This document shows positions 1-11,640 of a stretch of 64,000 bases of DNA, piece after piece (positions within the stretch are counted from its first letter, which is position 1; every line of letters starts with the position of its first letter). The notes beneath the pieces were generated by a model. That model was not told the origin of the DNA and made no database searches. It saw only the letters and a list, made by a program, of their open reading frames with translations. The DNA is from Nageia nagi. Taxonomy: Eukaryota; Pinophyta. Position numbers and translations under genes: made by a program. The stretch is from assembly GCA_050084985.1 (NCBI GenBank), contig JBITNC010000002.1, positions 8,928,001 through 8,992,000 on the forward strand, written 5' to 3'.

Positions 1-1271
1 CTTTAAACTCTTAAAGGTTTGATCCTTATGCTCAAGTAGATACTCAAAGGTCATCTTACTAAAGTCATCAATGAAGGTGAAGATGTGAGATGCTCCTTCA
101 AGTGACTTAATCTAAAATAGACCCATCAAATTTGAATGCATAAGTTGAAAAAGTTAAGATGCTCTTAATGCTTTATCTTTTTCAAACTTTTATGTATGCA
201 TCTTACCAAGAATGCACTTCTCACATATACCAAATGAAAGAGAAATGAAGGTTAACCTTTCACAAGTTCTTGGTCTTTCATAACTTGAATACTCTTATGG
301 TTAAGATGCCCTAAATGTTGGTCCCAAAGATTACCTCTTGAACACACACTTGTAGCAAGACACATCTTTTATAGAATTTGATCCATAATGTATAGATCAT
401 CTTTGATTGACCATTTAACTAACATGGCAAGTCCATATTTTATGCATCATGATGGAGAGTTAAACTCAAACGAGTACCCTTTTCTAGTAACTTTAATCAC
501 AGAGAGAAGGTTTATCCTAAGCTTAAGAATAAAGAGAATATTATCAATAACCTTCTCGTGAATCAACACACTTCTAATTCTTTAGACTTCAAGGGTAGAG
601 ATATCACTTATCATAATCGTATCTTATATTTGTGAAAGTTTTCAAACTTTTTTTTCAAATATAAGTGATTAATGTAACTAGAATCAACAATCTAATTAGA
701 TGTAAAAGAGCAAATCATGGATAAGAGTTTTCTCATACTTCAATAGGAGCCTTAAAAGGTTCTTAAGGGAGAAGACATCTTCTTCATCATCAAGCCTTAT
801 TTCCATAACTATTACAAAGTTTTCAAACTTTGAATAATGATGAAGATCATGAACTCATCATTAATCCAATTGCATCCACATGTAACAAGTTTTTAAGTCA
901 ATACTTTTATTCAAGTAGATAGCCATATTTTTATCTTCCCTTTGATGAGATTGAAGCAACTTTTGAAGAATGGTAAATTTTTTTAAAAAAATTAAACTAA
1001 AGTAGATTTGCTTAAGCTTATCCTATATTTTTTTTATCGTAGTTGAAATTATCAGGAGCACATCATATGAAATTGCATAATAAATCATGAAGATTACCAA
1101 CTCATTCTTTGTGTTGTAAGCCTCTAGTGCCTTCTCATCTGTAAGAGGTACAAAGTTTTCATTCACTATTTACCAAAACTTCTTTGCTTGCAATTCAGCT
1201 CTCATCTGTGGTTCTCAAATCTCATAGTTGAAACCATCAAGAATGTGTTTGGGTAAAAAAGATTCTCTCAT
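1..1271 (-). pseudogene. copia-1 left copy: gag, protease remnant, GAG-pre-integrase, start of integrase
   Basis: Read on the minus strand, gag begins at an ATG near 1271 (MRESFLPKHILDG-like, compared with MGESFLPKHILDG in the right copy at 63670). It goes on through gag to about 740, then jumps by deletion to the protease and linker region. Next comes a GAG-pre-integrase segment with the HLGHLNHKSIQ zinc motif at about 230-330, and the integrase start runs off at base 1. Many stops and frameshifts interrupt it. Without the zinc-knuckle segment it could not make a normal nucleocapsid. The assignment is secure because the segment aligns with the better-preserved right copy. Confidence 0.8.
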
Positions 1272-4200
1272 TTGCTAGACAAGAATGTGAAATAATAATA
1301 AGCATATGATTTCAATAAACAACATCAAATGTTATGTTTTAATTAAGTAAATAATACATGTTACATTTAACACTAAAAATATGCTTAATTTGATTCACAC
1401 GTGCAAATATTTTATAACTCAAATAATAACCCATGTACCCAAATACATTTCTCATCTCAAGAATCGTAAATGTAGAGTGACATTATTGAAACTTATTTTC
1501 TTATCTGAAATTAGGTTTTCACCTGAATGCCCACACAAGAGGAGCCTAGGTCCTACCAATCCTCAACTAATTCTCTTTGGGTAGTAATATACTCTCACAA
1601 AGAGAAGTACTAGCTATTTTTTAAGGTTTTGATATTTATTAGATCAGTCAAATTATTAATCTTGATTAGGTTTCAAGTTATCCTCTTAGGTTATCAAGAT
1701 AATCTCTAAATGGACATGTGGATATGTGGTATCACTATACACATACCTATCCACCTATTGGAGTTAAATCCAGATTAACAGAGGACTTAGAGCCAATTAA
1801 GCAGTACAAATTTTTTATCACTTAGATCGTTAGACTTAAAAGCTCCAATCCACCTATCCTCACCTCATGGCTCCCCAAACAAGTCATGTTATAGAATGTA
1901 CATGCAGATGTGTTCATTTTAAGATGTTGCTCATATCAATGTTTGCATTTTTGTTTGCATAAGTGAATAAATCAAAATGTAAAACATAAAAGAGCATAAG
2001 TAAAACATCATCCATTCAATAACTCAAAACTTAAGTGTCTAATAGGTTTTGTTTACTAACCCCTAAAAGATATCTTTACATCAATTTTTATTTTCACAAG
2101 TCCATTAACTTTGCATAAGAGCATGCATCAATCCCATAAGTATGTATCATTAATTTAAAGAAGCATGCATCAATCCAAAAATTAAGCATGCATTATTTCT
2201 TCATAAGAACTAGAATTTAAGAAGCATAATCATGCATTTTTAAGTCATAAGCATGCATCTTCAAAAATTTTAAATCCTAAGTATTAACTTAAAAAAAATA
2301 AGTCCTTGAGCATGCAAAAAATTAAGTTTTAAGTATTAAAAAATGCATTTTTCATATAGCTTTAAAAAACTTAATTGAGCATGCATCATGCCAATAAATT
2401 AAATAAGAAGCATGCATTATAACTTTAAAAAATTAAGTACTAAGCATACATTTATTATTTTTAACAAAATTACTCATCTTAAGCATGCATCATTTTCAAC
2501 TCCATATTTGCATAAGAATTTTAGAAGAACTTAAAATCTATGCAATATGAGAATCTTTAAAAAATTAAGAATTATAAAATCTCCCCCTCTTTTATTTAAA
2601 AAAAATTTCTCCACTTATTGTTTACTTAGAAGAATAGTTAAGTAAACAAAATAATTTTACCTTAGCAAAAAAATACACTACAATTATTATTTTACCTTCA
2701 TAAAAGGTTAAAACTTTAAGTAACCAAATTTAAAGACGTAATCCTTGCTCTGCAATTAATGTGGAAGAAAAAAAATACCCTCCACCCAAATGCACTAAAT
2801 TTGACTATCAATTTTGTAAAAAGAGTGGATACCCATTTGAAATTTTTACTCCACGCAATCAGAGAACATCGTATAAACAAAAAAAAGACTTACTTGATAA
2901 GTGAAAGGTAGCATTTAATGGAGTCTTATCATCTATTCTACTTCAAGCAAGGATTTTGAGCATTTAATGCAAAGGGGAGATGCAGAGGCAATAATAATAA
3001 AAAAAGGAGAGGGCAAGACATTTTATTTGGGTTTGGGTTGAGTTTATTCTGTCTAGGTCCACACGAGAAGAACAGGCAAGGAATGGCAGAGATGGAGAGA
3101 GACTAAGTTGTAGGGAGGAGATGGAGACTAGGTCTGCGCAAGAGCAATGCGAGTTTTGATAATCATGTGAGGTCCCATGGGGAGGATCGAGCGAATAGAA
3201 GAGGTCTACACCAGAGCAGCCATGTCATAAGTTCATGCCTCATCGGGAGCACCAAAAAAGTTTCAGATTGATAGGCACGAGGGCCATAGAGGATTGCGAT
3301 AACAAAACAGAGGTCACAACGTTAGGGCAAGGAGGAGTGGTCTACAGGTTTCAAGTTTGAAATAACATGAGCTGGTCATGCACACAAATTGGCCTCTTAA
3401 GTAGATGCTCAGATGGTATTATATGTGATGGAATTATAAATCATTTCTCAAACCTCTGTTGCCGCACACATAAATTGAATATAACGTACTGCAAATGTTC
3501 TTATCTATAAACATGCAACTGATCTGCAACATGACATGGGCATTATTTTATCAGTATCATTCAAGAACTGAAGGGATGCAGGAGGTGATGAGCAGATGAA
3601 ACAATTGCATGTGAGATGAGAGGGGTTGTGCTGTAAGAGGTGTGAGGGGGCCTCTTAAAGGAGGGCATCCAAAAGACTGTGGCTCAATCGCTGGTCAATA
3701 GACCATTGTCAGGTAGGTTGGCAAAACCATGGCCAGCCAAAAATTGTCGCCTTAAAAAAAAAGGGTTTTTCAACCAATACAACCGTTGTTGACCTTTTTA
3801 ATTTATTTATATTTCAAAAACTTGTAATTCTCTTTCATAAAGCTTTTGAATAATACTCTATATATATATATGTTAGAAATAAAATTTTCTCTCCTTTTTT
3901 TTTGTTGCATATATGTAAATAAGGTATATACTTTTTTTGAAAAAAATGTATTGCTCTCCTTTTTAAAAATCAAACTATGTGTAAAAATAAATAAACTTCT
4001 CATTTTTTTAAAAGTGAGTTATTCCTTTTATTCAACAATAAATGGCTTAGAAATTGCAATTTTTATATACTAATCTCTTTAATAGAAAATTAACAACATG
4101 TTCACTAGAGGTTACTGTAAAAAAATGCATCATATTTCTATTTTTAACCATATTTTGCAAAAAAAATATTAGCTAACACATAATTCAAGATATATTAGTA

Positions 4201-4361
4201 TCATTGGTGAAATAAGCCAAAAGACAAAATGAAGGAGATTATATGAAGGAGATTATACCTTCTCTTGAATTACCTCACAATGAAGAGTAGGTTTAAGAAC
4301 GAAGACCTCTAAGTTGAAGATGAGTCTCCAAACCAAAGATGTGAAGAGGAGCCTCTAAGGT
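1272..4361 (-). other. Leader of copia-1 left copy, no gene seen
   Basis: This 3.1-kb stretch lies between the PBS and the gag start. That is long for a copia leader, so it may hold an insertion. Bases 1381-1566 still match 63750-63963 of the right copy. Beyond that point the two differ. It contains the GCATGC-rich repeat block at 2120-2500 and a less AT-rich segment at about 2960-3760. A short inverted repeat of TGTTTACTTA type lies at about 2620-2650. No protein similarity is recognised on either strand. Confidence 0.5.
2120..2500. repeat. Irregular cluster of AAGCATGCAT motifs
   Basis: About ten copies of AAGCATGCAT or one-base variants occur in 380 bases, near 2120, 2160, 2183, 2228, 2249, 2308, 2377, 2407, 2443 and 2479. 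Spacing is irregular (about 20-70 bases) and filled with AT-rich sequence containing TTAAG. The core GCATGC is palindromic and CATGCA is the RY/Sph motif bound by plant B3-domain factors. Any regulatory role in the copia leader is inference. Confidence 0.6.
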
Positions 4362-4373
4362 GCTCTGATACCA
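4362..4373 (-). promoter_or_regulatory. Primer-binding site, initiator tRNA-Met type
   Basis: The plus strand reads GCTCTGATACCA. The minus strand is therefore TGGTATCAGAGC, the standard plant copia primer-binding site complementary to the 3' end of initiator tRNA-Met. It sits two bases inside the 5' LTR at 4376. This fixes the orientation of copia-1 left copy as minus. Confidence 0.9.
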
Positions 4374-4375
4374 AA

Positions 4376-4863
4376 TGAGAGAATTGAACTATAACAAGAA
4401 CAATATTAAACTACCAAGATCACATGAAAGCTCTCAGTTCACATCTAACAATCTCACAAATAAGACAATCTCACAAAGTAACTCAATATGTAAAGTGGTT
4501 CCTCCAATTAAGAGTACATCCACTAACTAGATCTTAACTTCAATCACAAATACAACTCTCTTACAATTCTCCTAATCTCAACTCCTACACTTCTATCCTA
4601 TAGCATAACTTTACTTCACAATTGGTGTATGATTACAAAGAGGGAGCCTTCTATTTATAGGCCAAAATCCCTCTTTCGATCACCTCTTTATCCAATGTAC
4701 AAAAGCATGACATGCACATCCTTTTACCCAAGGGCATGCTCATGACATGGAGTGTAGGACAAGTTACATTATCATATTCACTTAAATACTTAAGGTATCA
4801 AATGATTGAATTTACATATAAGATTTAATACAACCTTTACAATAATCATTATACATTCCAATA
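4376..4863 (-). repeat. copia-1 5' LTR (left copy)
   Basis: The 488-bp LTR begins TGAGAGAATTGAACT and ends CATTCCAATA on the plus strand (the terminal CA has decayed to TA). It is closely related to the LTRs at 29032-29536 and 58405-58905. A minus-strand TATA box (CTATAAATAG, 4651-4660) lies between the inverted repeats AAAGAGGGA (4637-4645) and TCCCTCTTT (4668-4676). The partner LTR is outside the window, so its target duplication cannot be checked. Confidence 0.9.
4637..4676 (-). promoter_or_regulatory. LTR core promoter: TATA box inside a hairpin
   Basis: On the minus strand CTATAAATAG (4651-4660) is a strong TATA box for LTR transcription towards gag. It is enclosed by a 9-bp perfect inverted repeat (AAAGAGGGA, 4637-4645; TCCCTCTTT, 4668-4676) with a nested GCCT/AGGC pairing. 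The same arrangement is present unchanged in the other two LTRs of the family. Confidence 0.6.
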
Positions 4864-5095
4864 GGGGGAGATCAAAGCATGAGTGGGAGAATCAAAAGAC
4901 GAGGATAATAAAATGATAGGGGTGAGGGAAGGAATTGTGGATATGAAAAGGAATGAGATGAAAAGGGGTGGAGGAGGGTGGAGAGGGAGGAGATGGAGAC
5001 AGTGGAGGTGATGGAAGTGAGGGGAGGGAAGGGAGAAATGGGGGGATGATTAGTGGTGGTAGGGAAATAAGTAGGAGGGGATTTAGGTACAATTT
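4864..5095. repeat. Purine-rich (GGA/GA) low-complexity tract
   Basis: The plus strand is almost wholly purine, with many GGAGG, GGGGA and GAGGA steps directly after the LTR. The opposite strand therefore reads as a Pro/Ser/Leu low-complexity frame, which I do not regard as a gene. The bases may be the degenerate 3' tail of the unknown ORF at 5171-5470. Confidence 0.6.
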
Positions 5096-5170
5096 GTTAA
5101 ATAGGGGTTATAAATTTCCACCCATTAACAACATAGTTGACTAAAATCTTAATCAAACCTTGGTGCCTCC

Positions 5171-5470
5171 CTAATTCCTCCTAATGTTGATATCCAAAGA
5201 ATGAAATAGGAAGTAAGGGATGTTTACCTCAAATATGCCATAAAAGTGAGAGAGCAGGGTGAAGTGGTAACCGAAGATTCTTGTATACCTCCCTTCCAAG
5301 GAAATCAATTTGATGATTTCTTTAGGAACCTCATCCCATAAGTAGGAAATAATTTTCATTTTATACCTAGATTTCCTTTTCTTTAGCATTTCTTTCTCAT
5401 GTCTAAGAAATTTTCAAACATCTTTCTTAGTTACCCTCATTTCTCTAGAATGCTTTAGACTTACATTCCT
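5171..5470 (-). pseudogene. Unidentified transposon-associated ORF, copy 1 (shared domain)
   Basis: I do not recognise this protein family. The minus strand encodes a segment with LWDEVPKEIIKLISLEGRY, then YHFTLLSHF and VNIPYFLFHSL. The same pattern recurs in a second, diverged minus-strand copy at 21860-23330 (PWDKIMKQLMKYITLNGRY, FHFKLLNHL, VNFPFFIYHSM). Two diverged copies keeping the same order of aromatic and hydrophobic residues suggest a once-coding, dispersed repeat protein. It is cut off after NIRRN by a stop at 5171, and upstream sequence to about 5470 is broken. Its position between transposable elements suggests a mobile-element protein of unknown role rather than a host gene. Confidence 0.5.
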
Positions 5471-7470
5471 CATTCCTGTGGTAACCACTATTAGCTATGT
5501 GTTAATCAAAAAATGGGTACCATATATGGTTAAGCTCCCTTTCATCCTAAGAATTTTGCAATTTGGTAAAACTAGCTTTCATTGAAGCCTTGCAAAGCAT
5601 CAATGAATCCTCTAATGCTTCCTTTGCATAAAATTTTTCAAACTATTTCATCTTCCTTGAATACATTCTCAGTATCTAGTTCAATGTATTTTTGGCCTGT
5701 CATTATGTAATGATATTTCCTGATAAGAGTGTATATTTGGACAACAATGCTTTTTATGGTAAATATATGCATGTGCTATTTTCATTGAGTAATCTCATTC
5801 ATCCATATATGCCTTTAATTGAGGGTGTCTAATTCCTCAATCCATATGTGGGCTATGACTACTTCATGAAGTGTCATCTTACACATGCCCACCCATGCAA
5901 TTTTTTATTCAAGTATGAAACTCATGTGAAGTTGTACTTATCCCCCTCCTTACCATTTTGGTGTTTATAAAGAGTTTTTTTAATAAACAACCCTTAGTTT
6001 TCATCAATCAGCTATAAGATTTTTTTGATTAATTTTGATGTTGTCATATCCTTTCCTAGAATATCCTCTGATTCCTTTCCTTCTAAATTTTCCAAAAGGT
6101 ATGGGGGAGTGCAAATTTCCACCAAAATTTTCTAGAACCAACCTCAAAGGGAGGTGACCATTTGACTATGGTTTAATGCCCCTCCCTATTTGTATTTGGT
6201 ATGGCAATGTGTGATTATGGAAACTTATCATATATTTGGATTATTTATGTAAATTGAATTCTTTTACATATGCATTTGATGTGATTTTATAGGATTTGAT
6301 GTTGAATTCAAGTATTTTTACCTTGCAAGAAACAAGTGAATCAAGGAAGAGTTGGCTATTGGGGAAGAAAGGTAAGAAAGAGGAAATGATTGGTTTCCTG
6401 TATTGCTAACAGTCCATAAGGGTACAAAATAAATCATATAGATTGCATAATGCATATTGCATGATTGTGTGTGTGTATTATGTCTCTATGATGTGAAGGT
6501 TTTTACTAACATGTTATACCTGCAGGAAGTAGAAGAGAGAATCTCGCCATTGAGGTAAACATTTGATGTTATGATATCATATGATGTTATTTTCATAAAA
6601 TATTATGAATAACATTATGGATACCTAAAATTGAAAATGAGTAACTAGATAACAAAATAAATACCTAGGTGAAATAAGAGTTACCTAAAAACAATTGAAA
6701 TGCCTAAGTTGATATTCAATTATTTAAGCTCCTGGAAAGTATTTACAAATGAAAAAAAAAAATTAAAGTAGCAATAATAGAAAAAGAGAACTCATGTATG
6801 TCTCCCACTCTATTTTTTAACAAAAATTGGATGAGGGAGGAAAGGCCTTCAAATAGTATGTTTTCTAACCTTTAGTCCAAGAAAATTTGCTATAAAAGGA
6901 GACCCCTTATGCATGAAAAATATCTCACATTCACAAACCTCAAATTATTATTGAAAAAAGGAGTCGAAGGATCAAGCTTGAAGCAATTCAAATGATCTAG
7001 ATTGACCCTTCTTCTATTTAAAATTAGTATGATATGGTAATGATTTAAAAGCTTTGAAAGAAATGAATTTTTTTTTTGCTAGTGCTTGTTTGAAAATACT
7101 CTAGAGAACACTTTTATTCCTTTAGAGCATATAATATTATGAAAGAAAATAATAAATTATAAGCTTAGTTCCTTATTTTTAATACGGAATTTTACATTTC
7201 TTCTAAATGTACGATCAAAAAGTATCAAATTATGTCCAAGATTTGACCAATAATGCCTATTTTGGATTATCTCTATGAGATTATTATTATATCTTGTGAC
7301 TTCTCCCATATTTAGTGGTCCAACTTTTAAAAAGTGCATGCTATTTAGCCTTTAGAATTCTCCTTACATATCTTAACACATTTGACATCATCAAACATCG
7401 AAAACATGCATTGATGGGGTTTGTTATTTTTTTTGATGCAAGGATTAATTTGAGGGTTATACGAAGTGGG
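5471..7470. other. No gene recognised
   Basis: This AT-rich sequence has only short open frames on both strands and no motif I can assign. There is a short TG run at 6460-6475. The last 170 bases carry short open frames on both strands near 7160-7590 that match nothing recognised. Confidence 0.5.
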
Positions 7471-7524
7471 ATTAACCCTATTTCCATTTTAAATAGAAAC
7501 ATTTCCATGTGTAATTTGTATTGT

Positions 7525-7595
7525 GGTCGATGGTATGCTGGTCAAAATAGTATGATTTTCTACTATAGATGCAAGTTCGAATCCTTATAAGACCA
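7525..7595 (+). other. tRNA-like sequence (Pol III A/B-box type), left arm
   Basis: A 71-base unit has GGTC at its start pairing with GACC at its end (7591-7594). It has an A-box-like stretch (TGGTATGCTGGTC) and a clear B box, GTTCGAATCC (7575-7584). Size, spacing and end pairing fit a tRNA-derived SINE head rather than a working tRNA: the anticodon stem is poor and no CCA or terminator context is visible. Confidence 0.4.
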
Positions 7596-7648
7596 TTTTG
7601 TTAGCTTCTAGCTCTAACACTTAGTTTTTTTAGCATTTTTTATAAACA

Positions 7649-7815
7649 TAATTCGATTAACCTAAACTCATAAATGCATTTCGTTTAACCCTCATAACCA
7701 CAGTTTGATTAACCTAAATTGATAAATGCAGTTCATTTAACCTTGAATCGAAAAATTTACCAACATAATTAAAATTTTGATTAACCTAAATTGATAAATA
7801 CAATTCGTTTAACCC
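7649..7815 (+). repeat. Short tandem block of GATTAACCTAAATTGATAAA units
   Basis: Three to four imperfect copies of a roughly 45-60 bp unit alternate GATTAACCTAAA with TCGTTTAACCCT. They form the inner part of the left arm of the foldback-like element, and related GTTAAAC/TTAACC words occur inverted at 8936-9030. Confidence 0.5.
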
Positions 7816-9085
7816 TAAATCAAAAAAATTTACCAACATACTCAAAATTTACACCACATTAAATATGTCAAAAGTAGAAAAGAATTATGGAAGCTAACCC
7901 TTTCAAAATTTACACTAATATTTTTTTTTAATATTTTCACCCTTCATATTTGATCTTATGATATCTAAGATAGAAACATTTTGTAGGCAATCTCAATTTT
8001 GTGGCATAGCAAATGTTGCTTTACAATTGTATTTTCCAAAGAATTATGTCGATATGTTGTGTGCAACCCTTCTAGGGCATCATCATATTCCAAAAGTCTT
8101 CATTCTCTAAAGATATAAAATTGACTTCTCAAAGAGTTGTATGGTATATGGCTTCAATCTGATAATTTAGGTACATCTCCCATTCTCAACATTTTGTATG
8201 CATTTTCCTCAAAACTATACTCCATTGTGCAAGACTTCTTTTGACGAGTGAGATTGTAATACAACCTACATTTGAAGTTGCATCTCATTCTATTGTTGGG
8301 TATCCTCTCATTCTTCATGAGAATACATTGAGAGGTGGATTTGTAATTCGAAATAATCATATGGGATTGTATTATCATGTGATTCATAGCCATGATTGCC
8401 TATGTTTACACCTCGAGAAAATATATTTGACTGATTTGTGGATATATTATTTATAAGGAGTGTACTATTATGTCAAAAGTTTTTGGACATCTTCAGTAGC
8501 CGTAAAATGTATATCCTTTTGTTATTACCTTCTATTTATCTGTCAGCTGATAAATGTATCGTATTAAAAACCCTTTTACAAGGACGTAGTATGATGCGAC
8601 ATCCTGTTAAATGATTCATGACAAGTCTGCAATTATTAAGTTTAAATCGATGAACAACATGAATTTGTTTGCGTTTTGTGGAGACTGCATTCATATGCCG
8701 TTCGTTAATAGTTATTCTGATCATACCTTCAAACTCATACTCAATGAACTGCACTTTGAGGATTGGTGCATTTTATACGATCTTTTATTTTTATTTAATT
8801 CACCTTTTGTCACATTGTTGGATGGAACTCAAACATAAGAGTTGGTGTTGGCTCTCTAGTCTTCATAATTCTCTTGGTAAGTTTGATATGGTGCAAATTT
8901 TGAGTATGTCAGGAAATTTTTTGATTCAAGGTTAAATAAATTGTGTTTATCAGTTTTATCTATTTTAGGTTAAAAGAACAATATTTATTAGTTTTAGGGT
9001 TAAACGCACTACATTCTATTTCAAGTTAATCGAATTGTGATTATAAAAAATGATAAAAAAGTGTTGGACCTAACAGCTAACAAAA

Positions 9086-9160
9086 TGGGCTTACAAGGAT
9101 TCAAACCCACCTTTATGGTAGAAAATTGTACTTGTTAACTAGCATACTACTGGTTGCAAC
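9086..9160 (-). other. tRNA-like sequence, right arm (inverted)
   Basis: Reverse complement of the tRNA-like unit in the left arm. The minus strand reads GCTAGTTAACAAGTACAATT, then a B box GTTTGAATCC (plus-strand GGATTCAAAC at 9097-9106), followed by TTGTAAGCCCATTTTGTTAG. Both arms keep the B box and the downstream words in the same order, so they share an origin. Confidence 0.4.
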
Positions 9161-9210
9161 ATGAACACACCTGACACAGTTTCTATTTTAAATGGAAATG
9201 GGGTTAAACT

Positions 9211-9838
9211 ATTCACCTTTCATTTATCAAAGGATGTTTTGAAAATATTTTGGTAAGCTACATCTATCTTTGCATTTCTAGTATTGTACACCATGAGACA
9301 TTTTATTTAAATAGTCAAATATCAAACAATTGCTTTTGTTGAGGCATTTTATTATATTATCTAAAAAGATGATATGGACCTTAAAACTCAATAATAGAAT
9401 TAGTTATATTAAAGATGTTATATTAAAAGCATATGATGAGTATGCTTGTTCTCTAGATCGAGGAAGAGGGATAGTATTTTAAGTGAACTATAATTCTTGT
9501 GGGATCTATTTAAAAGAGTGTGTTTTATGATGCACTGAAGAAACAAGATGAATGTTTTGAGCATATAAGGTTCTAAAGATGCATTTCATTGAAAAGGGTT
9601 GTCTTAATCCTCATGTATTTCCACTCATTCAACTACTAATGACCAACAATTCTTCAAGTTTCATAATTGGATAGATGATTAAATGCAATGATTCTTGAAG
9701 ATAATATGGAGATTCAATATTATATTTGATGTACTATTATTTGTACGTTTGAATAATTTTATAATCCTAAAAGAAAAGGTTCATTTGTATTTGTAAACAT
9801 TACAAAGTGATTACTTGTAAATCACTTATCCATCTATG
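9211..9838. other. No gene recognised
   Basis: AT-rich spacer between the foldback-like element and the gypsy 5' LTR. No repeat or protein similarity was seen on either strand. Confidence 0.5.
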
Positions 9839-10555
9839 TGTTAACACTTAAAAATGAATTTTAATTTAATAAAAATACATTTTTAAGTATTCAAAATAAT
9901 TTATTTAATTTATTATTAAATACTTTTATCAATGTGCACTCTCAACTACCTTTATGTTTTATGATAACAGGTTGACTTAGCATCATAATAAGCTTAAAAA
10001 GGAGCCTTAGCACTAGACCTATTACCTATAAAGGTGCAGGGGTTGTGCATGATCAAAGATATAACATGACATAACATAATCCTGAATCTTTGATAGATGG
10101 CAATATACTTATGTCATTCTCGATCGGTGTTTCTTAACATCACCTATCATTTTTGGATTTTGTTATACTCTGAGCTTTGCATTCCTATGATCTTTCATCC
10201 ATTCACAATCAATATTTCGTGCATCGAAGGTGAGATGATGACATTGAGCTAAAGGATGAGGTATTCTAGAACGATAATCAGGCAACGTTGTTGGGTTCTT
10301 AACATTGGTTTTGGGTTGAGGTTGGATTCATGGCTCTGTTCTTTGGAGATGCTTGTTGTTCATCCTCTTTTGATTGGGTATCACCTTCATTTGTTGTCAT
10401 AAGTAAAGTATAGGTTTGTATCTTTTGTAAATTCAATTTGATAGATCAAGGTCAATTAGGTCATTATCATCTTTCATGTCAATGAATTTTTGTTATTTCA
10501 TGGTTAATTGATTAAATTAAATATTCTATAAATAACCCTAATTATTATTATTTCA
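9839..10555 (+). repeat. gypsy 5' LTR
   Basis: Begins TGTTAACACTTAAAAATG and ends ATTATTATTTCA. It aligns along its length with 17674-18389, sharing words such as AGGAGCCTTAGCACTAGACC, TTTTTGGATTTTGTTATACT and TAAATAACCCTAATTATTAT. No standard primer-binding site is visible directly after it (10556-10580). Confidence 0.85.
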
Positions 10556-10671
10556 TTTAAAAAAATTGATGAACTTGACTTCTTTTCAACACATCATTAT
10601 ATCTTCCACTAGTTATGCCAAAACCCTAGGGTTTTGGATAGGACTAATCTTTCATTTCAAGTGTTTTAAAA

Positions 10672-11640
10672 ATGAAACAAGCTTATTTTATTACCATGGT
10701 CAATAGCTTTGATGAGGTATCCAAAGCTAATTTGAAGAAAATATTATATGAAAATAAAGAAAGAAGTGAAGCCTTTAACATTAGGGGCAACAGTCAACCA
10801 TTAGAGTTACTCCACCCATATTTAGAGATTCAAATCCACTATATGATGAAATTCGCAATACTATGGCATTGGATTTGTAAGTGGAACCTATTTTCGATAC
10901 ATATAATGGTGAGGGAGATCATACGGATCATATCAAAGCTTTTGACATGAAGTTTGAATTGAAATTTGTGATGAACGAAAATTTGATGGCTAAATACTTC
11001 CCTACTACATTCAGAGGTGATGCACTTAATTATTACTTCTCTTTACCTACTAAATCCATTAATTACTATGCACAACTTATCTCAGAATTTTATAACCATT
11101 TCAAATATCATGCTTCTAGATAAATGATATTTTCAAATTTAGTTAGTGATATACAAGGTCCAAATGAGAGATTTGACAAATTTGCATAAAGATTCCAAAA
11201 TATATAGAGCATGATTCTCGAACCCTTATCCGAGTCTCATGTTACATCCATGTTTTTCCATAATATCCATCCTAAATTAAAGTTCATAGCTTTGGATTAT
11301 TTGACACTACCATTTACATAAATTATGCATAGACTTACCTAAAAACAAAAGTGCTTAGTTGATATAGGTGACTTGAAATATGGAAACCCTACTAAGTAAA
11401 CAAAGGGAGGTAGAAATTAGAAAAAGGAAGATAAAGAGGCCCATGCTATAGAGGAACCCCCATCTATAGAGCAACAAAAGATTCATGCAAAGTAAAATTT
11501 GAAGAAGAACACTAGGTTACCTTTAGATCTTGCCATTACATTTAAGGATTGCCTACAAAAGAGACTAATCAAACCTTATCCAAAGCAAGAACTAGGTCCT
11601 CATGATGATAAACCTAGTTGGTACAATGAAGCATAATTTT
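10672..11640 (+). pseudogene. gypsy gag remnant
   Basis: The first frame opens at 10672 (MKQAYFITMVNSFDEVSK) and shifts near 10880 to a frame with FDTYNGEGDHTDHIKAFDMK followed by a segment rich in aromatic residues (DALNYYFSLPTKSI). This is the retrotransposon gag (PF03732-like) pattern, in which a FxGxxDPxxHLxxF motif precedes a LxGxAxxWYxxLP motif. It continues with stops through GPNERFDKFA to about 11640. It would have formed the capsid of the retrotransposon particle. At least one frameshift and several stops make it non-functional. Confidence 0.75.

Larger units (their letters stand above)
1..4863 (-). mobile_element. Ty1/copia element copia-1, left copy (5' part, cut by window edge)
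   Basis: On the minus strand this is the 5' end of a copia element: 5' LTR (4376-4863), primer-binding site (4362-4373), long leader, gag (start near 1271) and the start of pol running off at base 1. The first 1.57 kb matches 61956-63963 of the right copy in the same orientation, except for a loss of about 400 bases near 715-740 that removed the zinc-knuckle and linker region. The two copies stop matching at about 1566/63963. The frames are broken throughout, so this is a dead copy. Family assignment rests on the tRNA-Met type PBS, the TGTTGGAATG LTR start on the element strand and the copia order of the protein pieces. Confidence 0.85.
7471..9210. mobile_element. Foldback-like element with long inverted arms
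   Basis: The left arm (7471 to about 7810) and right arm (about 8936-9210) are inverted copies of each other. On the plus strand both carry, in mirror order, a GGTTAA(A)C terminus, CATTTTAAATAGAAAC-like sequence, a tRNA-like unit, GTTAGCT and AACACTT, then TTTTTATAA followed by ATTCGATTAACC. Arms have diverged by perhaps a quarter. The 1.1-kb centre (7811-8935) has only short frames, none recognised. It could be a non-autonomous DNA transposon with long terminal inverted repeats, or two SINE-like copies that landed in opposite orientation. Target duplications are not evident. Confidence 0.5.

Noticed and set aside
1381-1584. Plus-strand gene shared with 63750-63971
   Set aside because: The two copies are the same piece of copia-1 leader; conservation is explained by shared descent of the element, and the element reads on the other strand.
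2120-2500. CRISPR-like array of short repeats
   Set aside because: Spacing is irregular, repeats are only about 10 bp and degenerate, no cas genes, and the DNA is plant.
4892-5092. Minus-strand proline/serine-rich ORF
   Set aside because: Low-complexity translation of a purine-rich tract; no domain and no partner frame.
7525-7595. Functional tRNA gene
   Set aside because: Good B box and end pairing, but weak anticodon stem and an inverted degenerate partner at 9086-9160 point to a SINE-like or TIR-borne relic.
8154-8935. Overlapping short frames on both strands as captured genes
   Set aside because: No recognisable motif, strong overlap between strands and no support from neighbours.
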